Below the pieces are notes generated by a model, which did no database searches, was not told the DNA's origin, and saw only the letters and a list, made by a program, of their open reading frames with translations. From Pseudomonas sp. HMWF032 (lineage in GTDB: Bacteria > Pseudomonadota > Gammaproteobacteria > Pseudomonadales > Pseudomonadaceae): a stretch of 64,000 nucleotides of DNA. Positions 16,696 to 25,818 of this stretch are shown here, piece by piece. Position 1 is the first letter of the stretch. Each line of letters begins with the position of its first letter. Location of the stretch: assembly GCF_003060885.1 (NCBI RefSeq), contig NZ_QAIG01000008.1, positions 223,904 through 287,903 on the forward strand, given 5' to 3'. The position numbers and the translations under genes were made by a program.

Positions 16696-17919
16696 TTGCT
16701 TAGTCACCCGGCTACGCCGCCCACCGGGGCGTCTGCCTGGCTAAGGAACTGCGCAGTGTTCAACGGTCAACCGCTTGCTGTTTTCCAACCTTTTATTGAT
16801 ACCGCCACCGGACGCATTGCCGGTGTTGAGGCACTCGCGCGCCTGCGCAGCGCTGATGGCCGGCTGCACTCGGCAGGCCCGCTGTTCAGTGACCCGAAAA
16901 CCCCGCCGACGGCCCTGCGCCGCCTCGACCGCGCAGTGCGCGAACAAGCCCTGACGCGCTTTCATGAAGCCCCGCAAGACTGGTTTCTCAGCCTGAATAT
17001 CTCGCCACGCTGGATAAGTCGGCTGCGCCCCGAACAAGCCTTGCCCAGCCTCAAACAGTTGCAACGCAGTGGCATCGACCCTGCACGTATCGTCTTTGAA
17101 ATCACCGAACTGGGCGGCGCCAGCTCACGCCTACCGGGTGTGGTGGAACGCTATCGAGAAGCCGGCGCACGCATCGCCATCGACGACTTCGGTGCCGGCT
17201 ACTCGCAACTAGACCGCGTGCTGGCCCTGCAGCCGGACATCCTCAAGCTGGACATGCGCCTGTTTCAGCAGGCCGCACGCGGCGGCCCGAGCAGCGAGAT
17301 CGTCAAGGCGCTGGCGCAGATGGCGGAAAAGACCGGCTGCTGGATCATTGCCGAAGGCGTGGAGACTGAGGCCGAGCTGGATTTCGCCCTGGAGTGCGGC
17401 GCGCGTTATGTGCAGGGCTATCTGTTTGCCAAACCCGAAGAGGCCTTTTTCAGCAGCAGCGCATTCGTCAAACGTTTTGCCCAGCTGCGCGACCACTATG
17501 TGCAGCAAAAACTCGCCGAACGCGCACGACTGATGACCCTGCGCCAGCAGCTCGGTGAGCTGATGAACAGTTTCAAGACCTGGATCGAAAGCGGCTCAGA
17601 GCCTGATCAGCTACCGCAACCGCACACCTCCCCCTGGCTGCTGCGCATCTACCAATGCGACCGCCACGGCACCCAACTGACCGCCAACCTGGAGTGGCGC
17701 GAGCACAGCTGGCACAGCGATGCGCGTTACGTCGGGCATAACTGGTCCTGGCGGCCGTACTTCTATCAACTGCTGGCCGAGGGCTGGGAGGAACGCCGGC
17801 TGATTCTCTCCAGCACCTACCGTGATGCCACCACCAACCAGTACTGCATGACGGCCGGACAATTCATCGACAACGGTAAACGCTTGTTGCTGATTGACAT
17901 CGACGCTGCCGGTTTTTAG
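16696..17919 (+). CDS. EAL-domain protein (probable c-di-GMP phosphodiesterase)
   Basis: A 407-residue soluble protein. The EAL domain covers about residues 25-255: GVEALARLR (EAL motif), NISPRW, VFEITEL, IDDFGAGYSQL (loop 6), DILKLDM and the general-base EGVETEAEL, then QGYLFAKP. All expected metal and catalytic residues appear, so it should hydrolyse c-di-GMP to pGpG. The C-terminal 150 residues (helical linker, then WLLRIYQCDRHGTQLTANL and SWRPYFYQLLA) resemble a PAS/Cache-like sensing domain placed after the EAL domain. The frame opens at TTG 16696 with no strong ribosome site; no in-frame ATG precedes the EAL motif. Confidence 0.85.
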   Translation: MLSHPATPPTGASAWLRNCAVFNGQPLAVFQPFIDTATGRIAGVEALARLRSADGRLHSAGPLFSDPKTPPTALRRLDRAVREQALTRFHEAPQDWFLSLNISPRWISRLRPEQALPSLKQLQRSGIDPARIVFEITELGGASSRLPGVVERYREAGARIAIDDFGAGYSQLDRVLALQPDILKLDMRLFQQAARGGPSSEIVKALAQMAEKTGCWIIAEGVETEAELDFALECGARYVQGYLFAKPEEAFFSSSAFVKRFAQLRDHYVQQKLAERARLMTLRQQLGELMNSFKTWIESGSEPDQLPQPHTSPWLLRIYQCDRHGTQLTANLEWREHSWHSDARYVGHNWSWRPYFYQLLAEGWEERRLILSSTYRDATTNQYCMTAGQFIDNGKRLLLIDIDAAGF

Positions 17920-17994
17920 CACCACCTCGCCTTGCATCATCGGCATAGAACCCCGAAGCTAGCTGCCACAGCCAGGTAACGGCGAGGATCTATC

Positions 17995-19326
17995 TTGGAT
18001 TGGCAAACCCTGCTCAACCGTGAACGACTCGGCAAGCCGACGCACAGCGTCGCCGAACTGGGCCGCACCCCGTTTCACAAAGACCATGACCGCATCATCT
18101 TCTCCGGCGCCTTCCGCCGCCTGGGACGCAAAACCCAGGTACACCCGGTATCCAGCAACGACCATATTCACACCCGTCTGACCCATTCACTGGAAGTCAG
18201 CTGCGTTGGCCGCTCCCTGGGTATGCGCGTTGGCGAGATGATCCGCGATGCCCTGCCGGATTGGTGCGAGCCGAGCGATCTGGGCATGGTCGTGCAGTCG
18301 GCCTGCCTGGCTCACGACATTGGTAATCCACCCTTTGGCCATTCCGGTGAAGACGCCATCCGCCACTGGTTTCAGCAGGCCGCCGGACGCGGCTGGCTGG
18401 ATTCGATGAGCAGCACCGAGCGCAGTGACTTTCTCAGTTTCGAGGGCAATGCTCAGGGCTTTCGCGTGCTCACCCAGCTGGAATACCACCAGTTCGACGG
18501 CGGTACCCGACTGACCTACGCAACCCTCGGCACCTACCTCAAGTACCCCTGGACCGCACGCCACGCCGAGGCGCTGGGCTACAAGAAGCATAAATTCGGC
18601 TGCTACCAGAGTGAGTTGCCGCTGCTTGAGCAGATCGCCAGCAAACTCGGTCTACCGCAACTGGAAGAACAACGCTGGGCGCGCCATCCGCTGGTCTATC
18701 TGATGGAGGCGGCAGACGACATCTGCTACGGCCTGATCGACCTGGAAGACGGCCTGGAAATGGAGCTGCTCGATTACAGCGAAGTCGAGGCGCTGCTGCT
18801 CGACCTGGTCGGCGATGACCTGCCGGAAACCTACCGCCAGCTTGGCCCGGACGACTCCAAGCGTCGCAAACTGGCGATCCTGCGCGGCAAGGCCATTGAA
18901 CACCTGACCAATGCCGCCGCCGAGGCCTTTGTCGAGCAGCAGGACGCCCTGCTTGCCGGCACCTTGCAGGGGGATTTGGTCGAACATATGCACGGCACCG
19001 CCAAGCGTTGCGTGCAGAGCGCAAAGGACATGGCCCGGCAGAAAATCTTCCAGGACAAGCGCAAAACCCTGCACGAGATCGGCGCCTACACCACCCTGGA
19101 AATTCTGCTCAACGCCTTCTGTGGCGCTGCACTGGAGCAGCATGGTGGGCGCACGCCGTCCTTCAAGAACCGGCGTATTCTCGACTTGCTCGGCAACAAC
19201 GCACCTGATCCAAGCTGGCCGCTGTACCGCTCATTCCTGCGCATGATCGACTTTATCGCAGGCATGACCGACAGCTACGCTACTGAAATGGCCCGTGAAA
19301 TGACGGGCCGCTCGAGTCCGGTGTAA
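17995..19326 (+). CDS. dgt: deoxyguanosinetriphosphate triphosphohydrolase (dGTPase)
   Basis: A 443-residue HD-domain hydrolase. [11 protein letters not shown] holds the first histidine and [19 protein letters not shown] the HD pair and the GHxGE motif of the dGTPase family; [18 protein letters not shown] is the conserved N-terminal block. It splits dNTPs into nucleoside and triphosphate, tuning dNTP pools. The start is TTG 17995, with GAGGA 7 bases before it. The next gene starts 3 bases after the stop. Confidence 0.93.
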   Translation: MDWQTLLNRERLGKPTHSVAELGRTPFHKDHDRIIFSGAFRRLGRKTQVHPVSSNDHIHTRLTHSLEVSCVGRSLGMRVGEMIRDALPDWCEPSDLGMVVQSACLAHDIGNPPFGHSGEDAIRHWFQQAAGRGWLDSMSSTERSDFLSFEGNAQGFRVLTQLEYHQFDGGTRLTYATLGTYLKYPWTARHAEALGYKKHKFGCYQSELPLLEQIASKLGLPQLEEQRWARHPLVYLMEAADDICYGLIDLEDGLEMELLDYSEVEALLLDLVGDDLPETYRQLGPDDSKRRKLAILRGKAIEHLTNAAAEAFVEQQDALLAGTLQGDLVEHMHGTAKRCVQSAKDMARQKIFQDKRKTLHEIGAYTTLEILLNAFCGAALEQHGGRTPSFKNRRILDLLGNNAPDPSWPLYRSFLRMIDFIAGMTDSYATEMAREMTGRSSPV

Positions 19327-19329
19327 GTC

Positions 19330-20406
19330 ATGAGTAGCGTGCTGCGACAAACCTTCAGCTGGCATGCCGGGCCTCCTGCCTGGGGCCCGGCCATGGTCGC
19401 TGGCCTGGGCTGTGCCCTGCCTTTGCTCCTCGGCTTGTTCAGTGCCCACCCCGGTTTTCTCTGGGCCTCGGCGGGCGCCTTCCAGGCTGCCCAGGCCAAT
19501 CCACTGCACCGCCTGGGCATGTTGCGCATGCTGATGCTATGCGGCCTGGGCGCCTGCAGCGCTGGACTGGGCTTCTGGTCGGCCAGCCATCCCTATGCCA
19601 GCTTGTTGATCTTTGCCCTGTTCGGTTTTCTACTGGCCTGGTTGCAGCGCTTTGGCAGCGAAGCCGGCAAACTGGGTATCGGCCTGGCCATCTGCCTGTG
19701 CCTGGGCCAAGGCCAGCAAGGCCTGGGTTCACTGAACAACCCCTACGCCATCGCCATGCTGTTTATCCTCGGTGGACTCTGGGTGATGCTGCTGGCCTTC
19801 GGCCTACGAGGCATGCATGGCCTGCGCATGTGGCCGTACATGCCGCGCTTTATCAGCATCTTCAAGGTGCTCAGGCATCACGCCAAGCGCCTGCCGCAGC
19901 AGAAGTGGCGGCTGCATGCGCTGGGCTGCACCTTGGCATTCGCCCTCTCCGGACTGATTGTCAATCTGGCCGAACTTCACCGCGGCTACTGGTTGACGCT
20001 GACAGTCGTGACCACCTTGCAGCTGGATTTTCAGGGCAGCCTGGTGCGTGCGGTGCAGTCAGTGCTCGCCAGCCTGGGTGCTGCAGCACTGCTGATCCTG
20101 CTCGGCCACAGCCTGCAGAACCCGGCACTGATGGTCGCCACGCTGCTGCCATTGATTGCCCTGAGTCGCGCCTTGCAGGCCAACCACTATGGGCTTTTTG
20201 TGCTGCAGACCACCGTGTGTTTCGTACTCCTCGCCGAAAGCCTGGCGCATGATTGGCAGTTGCCCCAGGTACGCCTCTTCAACAGCCTCATAGGCGTCGC
20301 CCTGGCCTTGCTGGTGGCACTGCTGGTGCATGGCCTGGAGCGCTGGCTGCAAAGGCGAAATCCGCCCTCGACACGCCACATGCCTCGTTCTGACACACCA
20401 GCCTGA
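19330..20406 (+). CDS. FUSC-like inner-membrane protein
   Basis: A 358-residue protein with two sets of hydrophobic helices, at about residues 15-145 and 195-345, split by a basic linker (LRHHAKRLPQQKWRLHA). The repeat of GYWLTLTVVTTLQLDFQGSLVRAVQS with a preceding glycine-rich helix is typical of the FUSC/YccS/aromatic-acid exporter family. The family is linked to export of fusaric acid and other aromatics; substrate here unknown. It follows dgt by 3 bases and is probably translated from the same message. Confidence 0.75.
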   Translation: MSSVLRQTFSWHAGPPAWGPAMVAGLGCALPLLLGLFSAHPGFLWASAGAFQAAQANPLHRLGMLRMLMLCGLGACSAGLGFWSASHPYASLLIFALFGFLLAWLQRFGSEAGKLGIGLAICLCLGQGQQGLGSLNNPYAIAMLFILGGLWVMLLAFGLRGMHGLRMWPYMPRFISIFKVLRHHAKRLPQQKWRLHALGCTLAFALSGLIVNLAELHRGYWLTLTVVTTLQLDFQGSLVRAVQSVLASLGAAALLILLGHSLQNPALMVATLLPLIALSRALQANHYGLFVLQTTVCFVLLAESLAHDWQLPQVRLFNSLIGVALALLVALLVHGLERWLQRRNPPSTRHMPRSDTPA

Positions 20407-20550
20407 ACACTCAGCTGTACACAACCCACCTCCCCCACAAAGCCCTTGGCAGACGCACCGAGGTCGTGAAAAAGCGCTTATGCGCCCGGGCAAAGCGATT
20501 CAGGCTTCACTATGCTTGGCGCTTGGTCAGAGCACTTAAGGAAGGGCGCA

Positions 20551-23508
20551 ATGCAGCAGAAATCTGGATCAAGCGAACGGCGTTTTCCGCTTCATATCCA
20601 CATCAGTGTGCTGTTTACCCTGTTACTGCTCGGCTCAGGCATCGTGCTGGGCCTATTCAACTATCAGCAGACCAGCAACATCATTCTGAGTAGCAGCGAC
20701 CAGCTTTTCACCCAAATGCGCAAGGACGTGCAGGCGGATCTGCGTAATACCTACCAACCGATTCGCTACATGATCAACCTGCTGGCACGTAACGAGCAGA
20801 TCAACGGCCGTGACCGCCACGAACGCATGGTGATGTTGCCAATCTTCGCCCAGGCCCTGCGCGACAACCCCAAGCTCGCCTCGATATATGTGGGTTATGG
20901 CGATGGCAGTTTCTTTATGGTGCGCCCACTGCGCAGCATAAAGCTGCGACAAATCTTTTTTGCCCCGGACAACGCCGCCTATCAGGTCTGGAGCATCGAC
21001 CGCATCAGTGGTCAGCGCCTGGACTCGGAATACCTGTTCTTCGATACCCACCTGAAGCCCATCAGCCGCCGGCAGAACCTCAAAGAGACCTACGACCCAC
21101 GCAAGCGTCCCTGGTACCGCGGCGCTCAGCAGAGCCTGGAGCACTTCACCACAGCGCCCTATGCATTTTTTTCCACTGGCGAAATCGGCACCACAATTGC
21201 TCGCAAAAGTGCGGAAGCCACCGTGGTGGCCGCCGATCTGACCCTTGATGATCTCTCCGCCACCCTGGCAAATCATCGCCTGACCCCTACCACAGAGTTG
21301 GTTCTATACAGCCCCGATGGCAGTGCCGTGGCGTACCCGGATAGCTCGCGCCTGGTGATTCCCGGTAAAACCCTGCAACTGGCGCAGGTCAGAACGCTGA
21401 GTCCGGTGCTGGCCAGTTTTCTCGACCTGGGTCTGGAAAAGGATCGCCAGGGTGCAGTCATGCTCAATCAGCAGCGCTGGCAGGTTTCCTACACCCGGCT
21501 CAATGAAGGCGGCCCGGAAGGTCTGTATTTGGCCGTAATGGCCCCGGAGCATGAGCTGCTGGCCGATGCTTATCGTATTCGCTGGCAAGGTGCAGTGCTG
21601 ACCCTGAGTATCCTGCTGTTGTGTATTCCAATCGGCTGGCTGCTTTCCAACATCCTGGTGAAGCCACTGCGCCTGCTGGTTGCAGAAGCCGAGGCCATCC
21701 GTAGTTTCAACTTCGACTACCCGGCCAGCGGGCGCTCTTTCGTCATGGAAGTCGACCAGTTAGCCGTGTCGATGCAACACATGAAAGACACGATCGCCAG
21801 CTTTCTCGACATCGCCGCCAGCTTATCGGCAGAAACCCGCTTTGATGCCCTGCTGCGACGGGTACTGCGGGAAACCGTCGACCTCAGCGAAGCCAGTGGC
21901 GGCTTACTCTATCTGCGCGATGTCAACAGCGGGCGCCTGGAGCCTCACGGCCTGTTTATCAACGAACAAGAGCACAATCTGGAAGAGCACCGCATCCCCA
22001 GTTTCGACCGCACTGACCCCAACACGCCTCACTGGCTGGTACAGACTGCTGAAGGCGGTAACAGCATCACCGTAGCGCTTGGTTTTGAGCAGGCGCTGGG
22101 TTTTCAAAGCCTGCTGCACACCCTCGGCAGCCCACATGTGCACCTGGTCTGCACCGGCCTGCACAACCGCCAGGGACAGACCTTGGGTGTCTTGCTATTG
22201 CTGCACCGTGACAACTCAGATGACACCGAACTGGCCATGCTGCGTCCAGAGCGGATTGCTTTTGTCGAAGCAGTTTCCGGCGTAGCGGCGCTGTGTATTG
22301 AAAGCCAGCGCCTGCTCGACCAGCAGAAGAAACTGCTGGATGCCTTTATCCAACTGATCGCTGGCGCCATTGACGCCAAGAGCCCCTACACCGGTGGCCA
22401 CTGCCAGCGCGTGCCTGAACTGACCCTGATGCTGGCCCGCGCTGCGGCCGACAGCGAAGACCCTGCATTCAACACCTACCAGCCCAGCGAGGAAGAATGG
22501 GAGGCTTTGCATATCGCTGCCTGGCTGCATGACTGCGGCAAGGTCACCGTGCCCGAATACGTGGTGGACAAGGCCACCAAGCTGGAAACCCTCTGCGACC
22601 GCATCCATGAAGTACGCATGCGCTTCGAGGTGCTCAAGCGCGACGCCTGGATCAGTTACTGGGAACATCTCAGCCAGGGCGGCGACGCCAGTAGCCTCGG
22701 CCAGCTACGTGACGAACTGCTCGCCACCCTGGATGATGAGTTCGCCTTTATCGCCCGTTGCAATCTGGGTGGCGAGGCCATGGCCGAAGCTGACCTCGAA
22801 CGCCTGCGCAGCATTGCTGCGCGCACCTGGACACGCACCCTGGACGATCGCCTGGGAGTTTCCTGGGAGGAGAACCTGCGCCAGTCGCGCACCCCGACAC
22901 AACCGTTGCCGGTGCAGGAAACACTGCTCAGCGACAAAGCCGAACACCTGATTGAACGTCCCGAAAGCGAGCTGATCGCCGAAGACAACCCCTGGGGCTT
23001 CAAGCTCGATGTGCCACGCTACAAACACAACCGTGGCGAGCTGTACAACCTGGGCATTACCCGCGGCACCCTGACCAACGAAGAGCGCTTTATCATCAAC
23101 GGCCATATGGTGCAGACCATCCGCATGCTCAGCCACCTGCCCTTCCCACCGCACCTGGCCAACGTCGCCGAGATTGCCGGCGGCCACCATGAAAAGATGG
23201 ACGGCACTGGCTACCCCAAACGCCTTAAGCGTGAAGAAATGAGCCTGCCGGCCAGGATGATGGCGATTGCCGATATCTTTGAAGCGCTAACCGCCGTGGA
23301 CCGCCCCTACAAAAAAGGCAAGCTATTGTCCGAATCACTCAACATCATGGCGGGTATGTGCAGAGGCGCGCATATCGACCCTGAACTGTTCGGGCTGTTT
23401 GTGCGGGAAAAGATCTACCTCAGCTACGCCGAACGTTTTCTACGTCGCGAGCAGATTGATCAGGTCGATAACGCTGCGCTGCTGGCCAAGGCTGGCCTGA
23501 GCGACTGA
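20551..23508 (+). CDS. Cache-HAMP-GAF-HD-GYP signalling protein
   Basis: A 985-residue membrane sensor. TM1 at about residues 14-36, a periplasmic double-Cache region (about 37-345, with SIYVGYGDGSFFMV and YDPRKRPWYRGA), TM2 at about 350-372, HAMP to about 425, a GAF-like domain at about 440-600 and an HD-GYP domain at the end. His660-Asp661 are in WLHDCGK, and HHEKMDGTGYP begins at 879, both motifs intact, so c-di-GMP hydrolysis is expected. About 170 residues, including a KLETLCDRIHEVRMRFEVL stretch, separate the two motifs, a known long form. ATG 20551 has AAGGAAG upstream. The frame opens earlier at 20512 without a ribosome site. Confidence 0.92.
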   Translation: MQQKSGSSERRFPLHIHISVLFTLLLLGSGIVLGLFNYQQTSNIILSSSDQLFTQMRKDVQADLRNTYQPIRYMINLLARNEQINGRDRHERMVMLPIFAQALRDNPKLASIYVGYGDGSFFMVRPLRSIKLRQIFFAPDNAAYQVWSIDRISGQRLDSEYLFFDTHLKPISRRQNLKETYDPRKRPWYRGAQQSLEHFTTAPYAFFSTGEIGTTIARKSAEATVVAADLTLDDLSATLANHRLTPTTELVLYSPDGSAVAYPDSSRLVIPGKTLQLAQVRTLSPVLASFLDLGLEKDRQGAVMLNQQRWQVSYTRLNEGGPEGLYLAVMAPEHELLADAYRIRWQGAVLTLSILLLCIPIGWLLSNILVKPLRLLVAEAEAIRSFNFDYPASGRSFVMEVDQLAVSMQHMKDTIASFLDIAASLSAETRFDALLRRVLRETVDLSEASGGLLYLRDVNSGRLEPHGLFINEQEHNLEEHRIPSFDRTDPNTPHWLVQTAEGGNSITVALGFEQALGFQSLLHTLGSPHVHLVCTGLHNRQGQTLGVLLLLHRDNSDDTELAMLRPERIAFVEAVSGVAALCIESQRLLDQQKKLLDAFIQLIAGAIDAKSPYTGGHCQRVPELTLMLARAAADSEDPAFNTYQPSEEEWEALHIAAWLHDCGKVTVPEYVVDKATKLETLCDRIHEVRMRFEVLKRDAWISYWEHLSQGGDASSLGQLRDELLATLDDEFAFIARCNLGGEAMAEADLERLRSIAARTWTRTLDDRLGVSWEENLRQSRTPTQPLPVQETLLSDKAEHLIERPESELIAEDNPWGFKLDVPRYKHNRGELYNLGITRGTLTNEERFIINGHMVQTIRMLSHLPFPPHLANVAEIAGGHHEKMDGTGYPKRLKREEMSLPARMMAIADIFEALTAVDRPYKKGKLLSESLNIMAGMCRGAHIDPELFGLFVREKIYLSYAERFLRREQIDQVDNAALLAKAGLSD

Positions 23509-23532
23509 CGAGAAATTACAGAAGGGAAAAGC

Positions 23533-23561
23533 AGCAGGGCATGCGCGATGCATGCCCTGCT
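23533..23561. terminator. hairpin between HD-GYP gene and yggL
   Basis: AGCAGGGCATG and CATGCCCTGCT make an 11-base stem with the loop CGCGATG. It lies between convergent genes, 25 bases after the HD-GYP stop. The T-run is short. Confidence 0.6.
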
Positions 23562-23569
23562 TACAGGTT

Positions 23570-23911
23570 TTAAGCCTGATTGATCGTGTTGTCCGGGTAC
23601 CAGACGTCGATCAGCGGGCTAGCAGTGAAATCCACCAGCTCGTTACGGCCTTTAAGCCAGGCTTCAACGGCAGCGCGCTGCTCTTCGCTGACCGAGCCGC
23701 GCTTGCCCAGGCACACCAGGCCGAAGTCGTCGCCGCCGACATAACCCAGGCCATTGACGGTCATGGCGTCACGCAGAAAGTCTTCCAGGAAGGTATCGAT
23801 GGCTGCATCAGCCAGGTCTTCCTTGAAGTTCAGGTTCAGCTCAAAACCCAGCTCCTGAAATTCATCCACGCAGAGTTTTTTGCGCAGACGGCGGGAACGG
23901 TTAGTAGCCAT
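23570..23911 (-). CDS. YggL 50S ribosome-binding family protein
   Basis: A 113-residue protein starting MATNRSRRLRKKLCVDEFQE, with GFELNLNF, DDFGLVCLGKRGSVSEEQR and a C-terminal DVWYP. This is the YggL (DUF469) family; in E. coli YggL binds the 50S subunit. ATG 23911 is used because homology starts there; the earlier in-frame codon at 23944 adds residues not seen in the family. It is divergent from dacB with 237 bases between. Confidence 0.9.
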   Translation of the reverse strand: MATNRSRRLRKKLCVDEFQELGFELNLNFKEDLADAAIDTFLEDFLRDAMTVNGLGYVGGDDFGLVCLGKRGSVSEEQRAAVEAWLKGRNELVDFTASPLIDVWYPDNTINQA

Positions 23912-24148
23912 GGAACAATCCTCAAAAGTGATATCGCGCGGCACTCTAGCAGTTTCGCGGCCTACGTGCCTGCTTCAAAAGACGGCAGGTAGCCGCCCCC
24001 TTCCGCAAATACCCCACCAAAGGCACCGGCAGACACGCCGCCAGCACTGGAATGGGGCATAATCACGCCCATCATTCCAAGCCGCGACGAGCTCTCAATT
24101 CATGCCTCGCCCCATCGTTGTTGTCCCTCAGCTGGAGGGTTGCCGCCC

Positions 24149-25597
24149 ATGATCACATCCCTGCGTCGCCTGGCCATTGCCAGCCTGTTGCTGCCTATTT
24201 GCCTGCCGCTGGCCGCCGCGAATGGCGGCCTGTCGAACAAGGTTCAACAATCGCTGAAAGCCAACAAGATCAGCAGCCAGTCGCTGTCGGTGGTCACCGT
24301 GCCGCTCAACGGCCCCGGCAGCAGCACCTTTTTCAATGCCGACATCTCGGTCAACCCGGCCTCCACCATGAAGCTGGTCACCACCTACGCAGCACTTGAA
24401 CTGCTCGGCCCGACCCACCAGTGGAAAACCGAATTCTTCACCGATGGCCAACTGAAGAATGGCGTGCTCAACGGCAATCTGTACCTCAAGGGCGGCGGCG
24501 ACCCCAAGCTGAACATGGAAAAGCTCTGGCTGATGATGCGCGACCTGCGTGCCAACGGCGTGCTGCAAGTGACAGGCGACCTGGTGCTCGACCGCAGCCA
24601 CTTCGTACAGCCGCAGCTGCCCAGCTTCAATGACGACGGCGGCGACGCCAACAAGCCGTTCCTGGTCGCCCCCGACTCGCTGCTGGTCAACCTCAAGGCA
24701 CTGCGCTTTATCGCCCGCACCGAAGGTGGCAAGGTGCATATCGCCGCCGAGCCGCCGATTGCCAATATCCGCATCGACAACCGCGTCAAAGCCCTGCCGG
24801 CAGCCAAATGCCCGGGCTGGCCGGATGTGCGCTACAACCCGGTCACCGAATTCGACGGCACCACGGTCATCGTCACCGGCAAGCTGGCCGAAGGCTGCAG
24901 CTCGCAGACCTACCTGTCGCTGCTGGATCACCCGAGCTACGCTGCCGGCGCCATCCGCGCCATCTGGCAGGAACTGGGCGGCAGCATCATGGGCAAGGAC
25001 CGACTCGCTCCAGTTCCAGAGAAAGCCCGCCTGCTGGCCCGCGCCTACTCCCCGGACCTGACCGAGATCATCCGCGACATCAACAAGTACAGTAACAACA
25101 CCATGGCCCGGCAGCTGTTCCTCAGCCTCGGCGCAGAGTTTCGCACCTCCGCCGACCAGGACGACAGCAAGGCAGCACAACGGGTGATCCGCAGCTGGCT
25201 GGCACGTAAAGGCATCACCGCACCGCACCTGGTGATGGAGAATGGCTCCGGGCTGTCACGTGCCGAGCGGGTCAGTGCGCGGGAAATGGCGACCCTGCTG
25301 CAGGCCGCCTGGAAGAGTCCTTACTCCGCCGAATTCATGGCTTCACTGCCGTTGGTAGCCATGGACGGCACCATGCGCAAACGCCTGCACCGTACGCCAC
25401 TGGTAGGCGAGGCGCGGATCAAGACCGGTACGCTGAACAACGTGCGCGCCATCGCCGGCTTCAGCCGCGACAGCAACGGCAACAGCTGGGCCGTGGTGGC
25501 GATCCTCAACGATCCACGCCCTTGGGGTGCCTCGTCGATTCTCGATCAGGTGCTGATCGATTTGTACAAGCAGCCTAAGCTCAGCGCCCAACGCTAA
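24149..25597 (+). CDS. dacB: D-alanyl-D-alanine carboxypeptidase/endopeptidase (PBP4)
   Basis: A 482-residue penicillin-binding protein with a signal peptide (SLRRLAIASLLLPICLPLAAA). The active-site Ser is in NPASTMK (SxxK), the second motif is SNN in INKYSNNTMARQL and the third KTG is in RIKTGTLNNVR. The long insert between SxxK and SxN, with two glycine-rich beta sections, is the PBP4 mark. It trims and cleaves peptidoglycan cross-links in the periplasm; in Pseudomonas, loss of PBP4 is tied to AmpC derepression (established for P. aeruginosa dacB). GGAGGG lies 9 bases before ATG 24149. Confidence 0.95.
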   Translation: MITSLRRLAIASLLLPICLPLAAANGGLSNKVQQSLKANKISSQSLSVVTVPLNGPGSSTFFNADISVNPASTMKLVTTYAALELLGPTHQWKTEFFTDGQLKNGVLNGNLYLKGGGDPKLNMEKLWLMMRDLRANGVLQVTGDLVLDRSHFVQPQLPSFNDDGGDANKPFLVAPDSLLVNLKALRFIARTEGGKVHIAAEPPIANIRIDNRVKALPAAKCPGWPDVRYNPVTEFDGTTVIVTGKLAEGCSSQTYLSLLDHPSYAAGAIRAIWQELGGSIMGKDRLAPVPEKARLLARAYSPDLTEIIRDINKYSNNTMARQLFLSLGAEFRTSADQDDSKAAQRVIRSWLARKGITAPHLVMENGSGLSRAERVSAREMATLLQAAWKSPYSAEFMASLPLVAMDGTMRKRLHRTPLVGEARIKTGTLNNVRAIAGFSRDSNGNSWAVVAILNDPRPWGASSILDQVLIDLYKQPKLSAQR

Positions 25598-25628
25598 GAC
25601 AGCGGCGGCTAAACAGCGGCAACACCAG

Positions 25629-25658
25629 GCCGCGCCTACTCCCAAGGCGCGGCGTTTT
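25629..25658 (+). terminator. intrinsic terminator after dacB
   Basis: GCCGCGCCT and AGGCGCGGC form a 9-base stem with loop ACTCCCA, followed by GTTTTA. It lies 31 bases after the dacB stop. Confidence 0.75.
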
Positions 25659-25818
25659 ACTCCATTGCCCCACACTGCTGCGCTGTACGTCACAACGCAG
25701 CGGTCAGACTGCTGCGCCCCTTCGATCAGGACGCTTGAAGGGGCGCGCGCATCCGGGCAAAGTGACGGCATGACGCGGGGCCGGATCAGGCCTCAGATAA
25801 TAATATTGAGGTCGGTGA

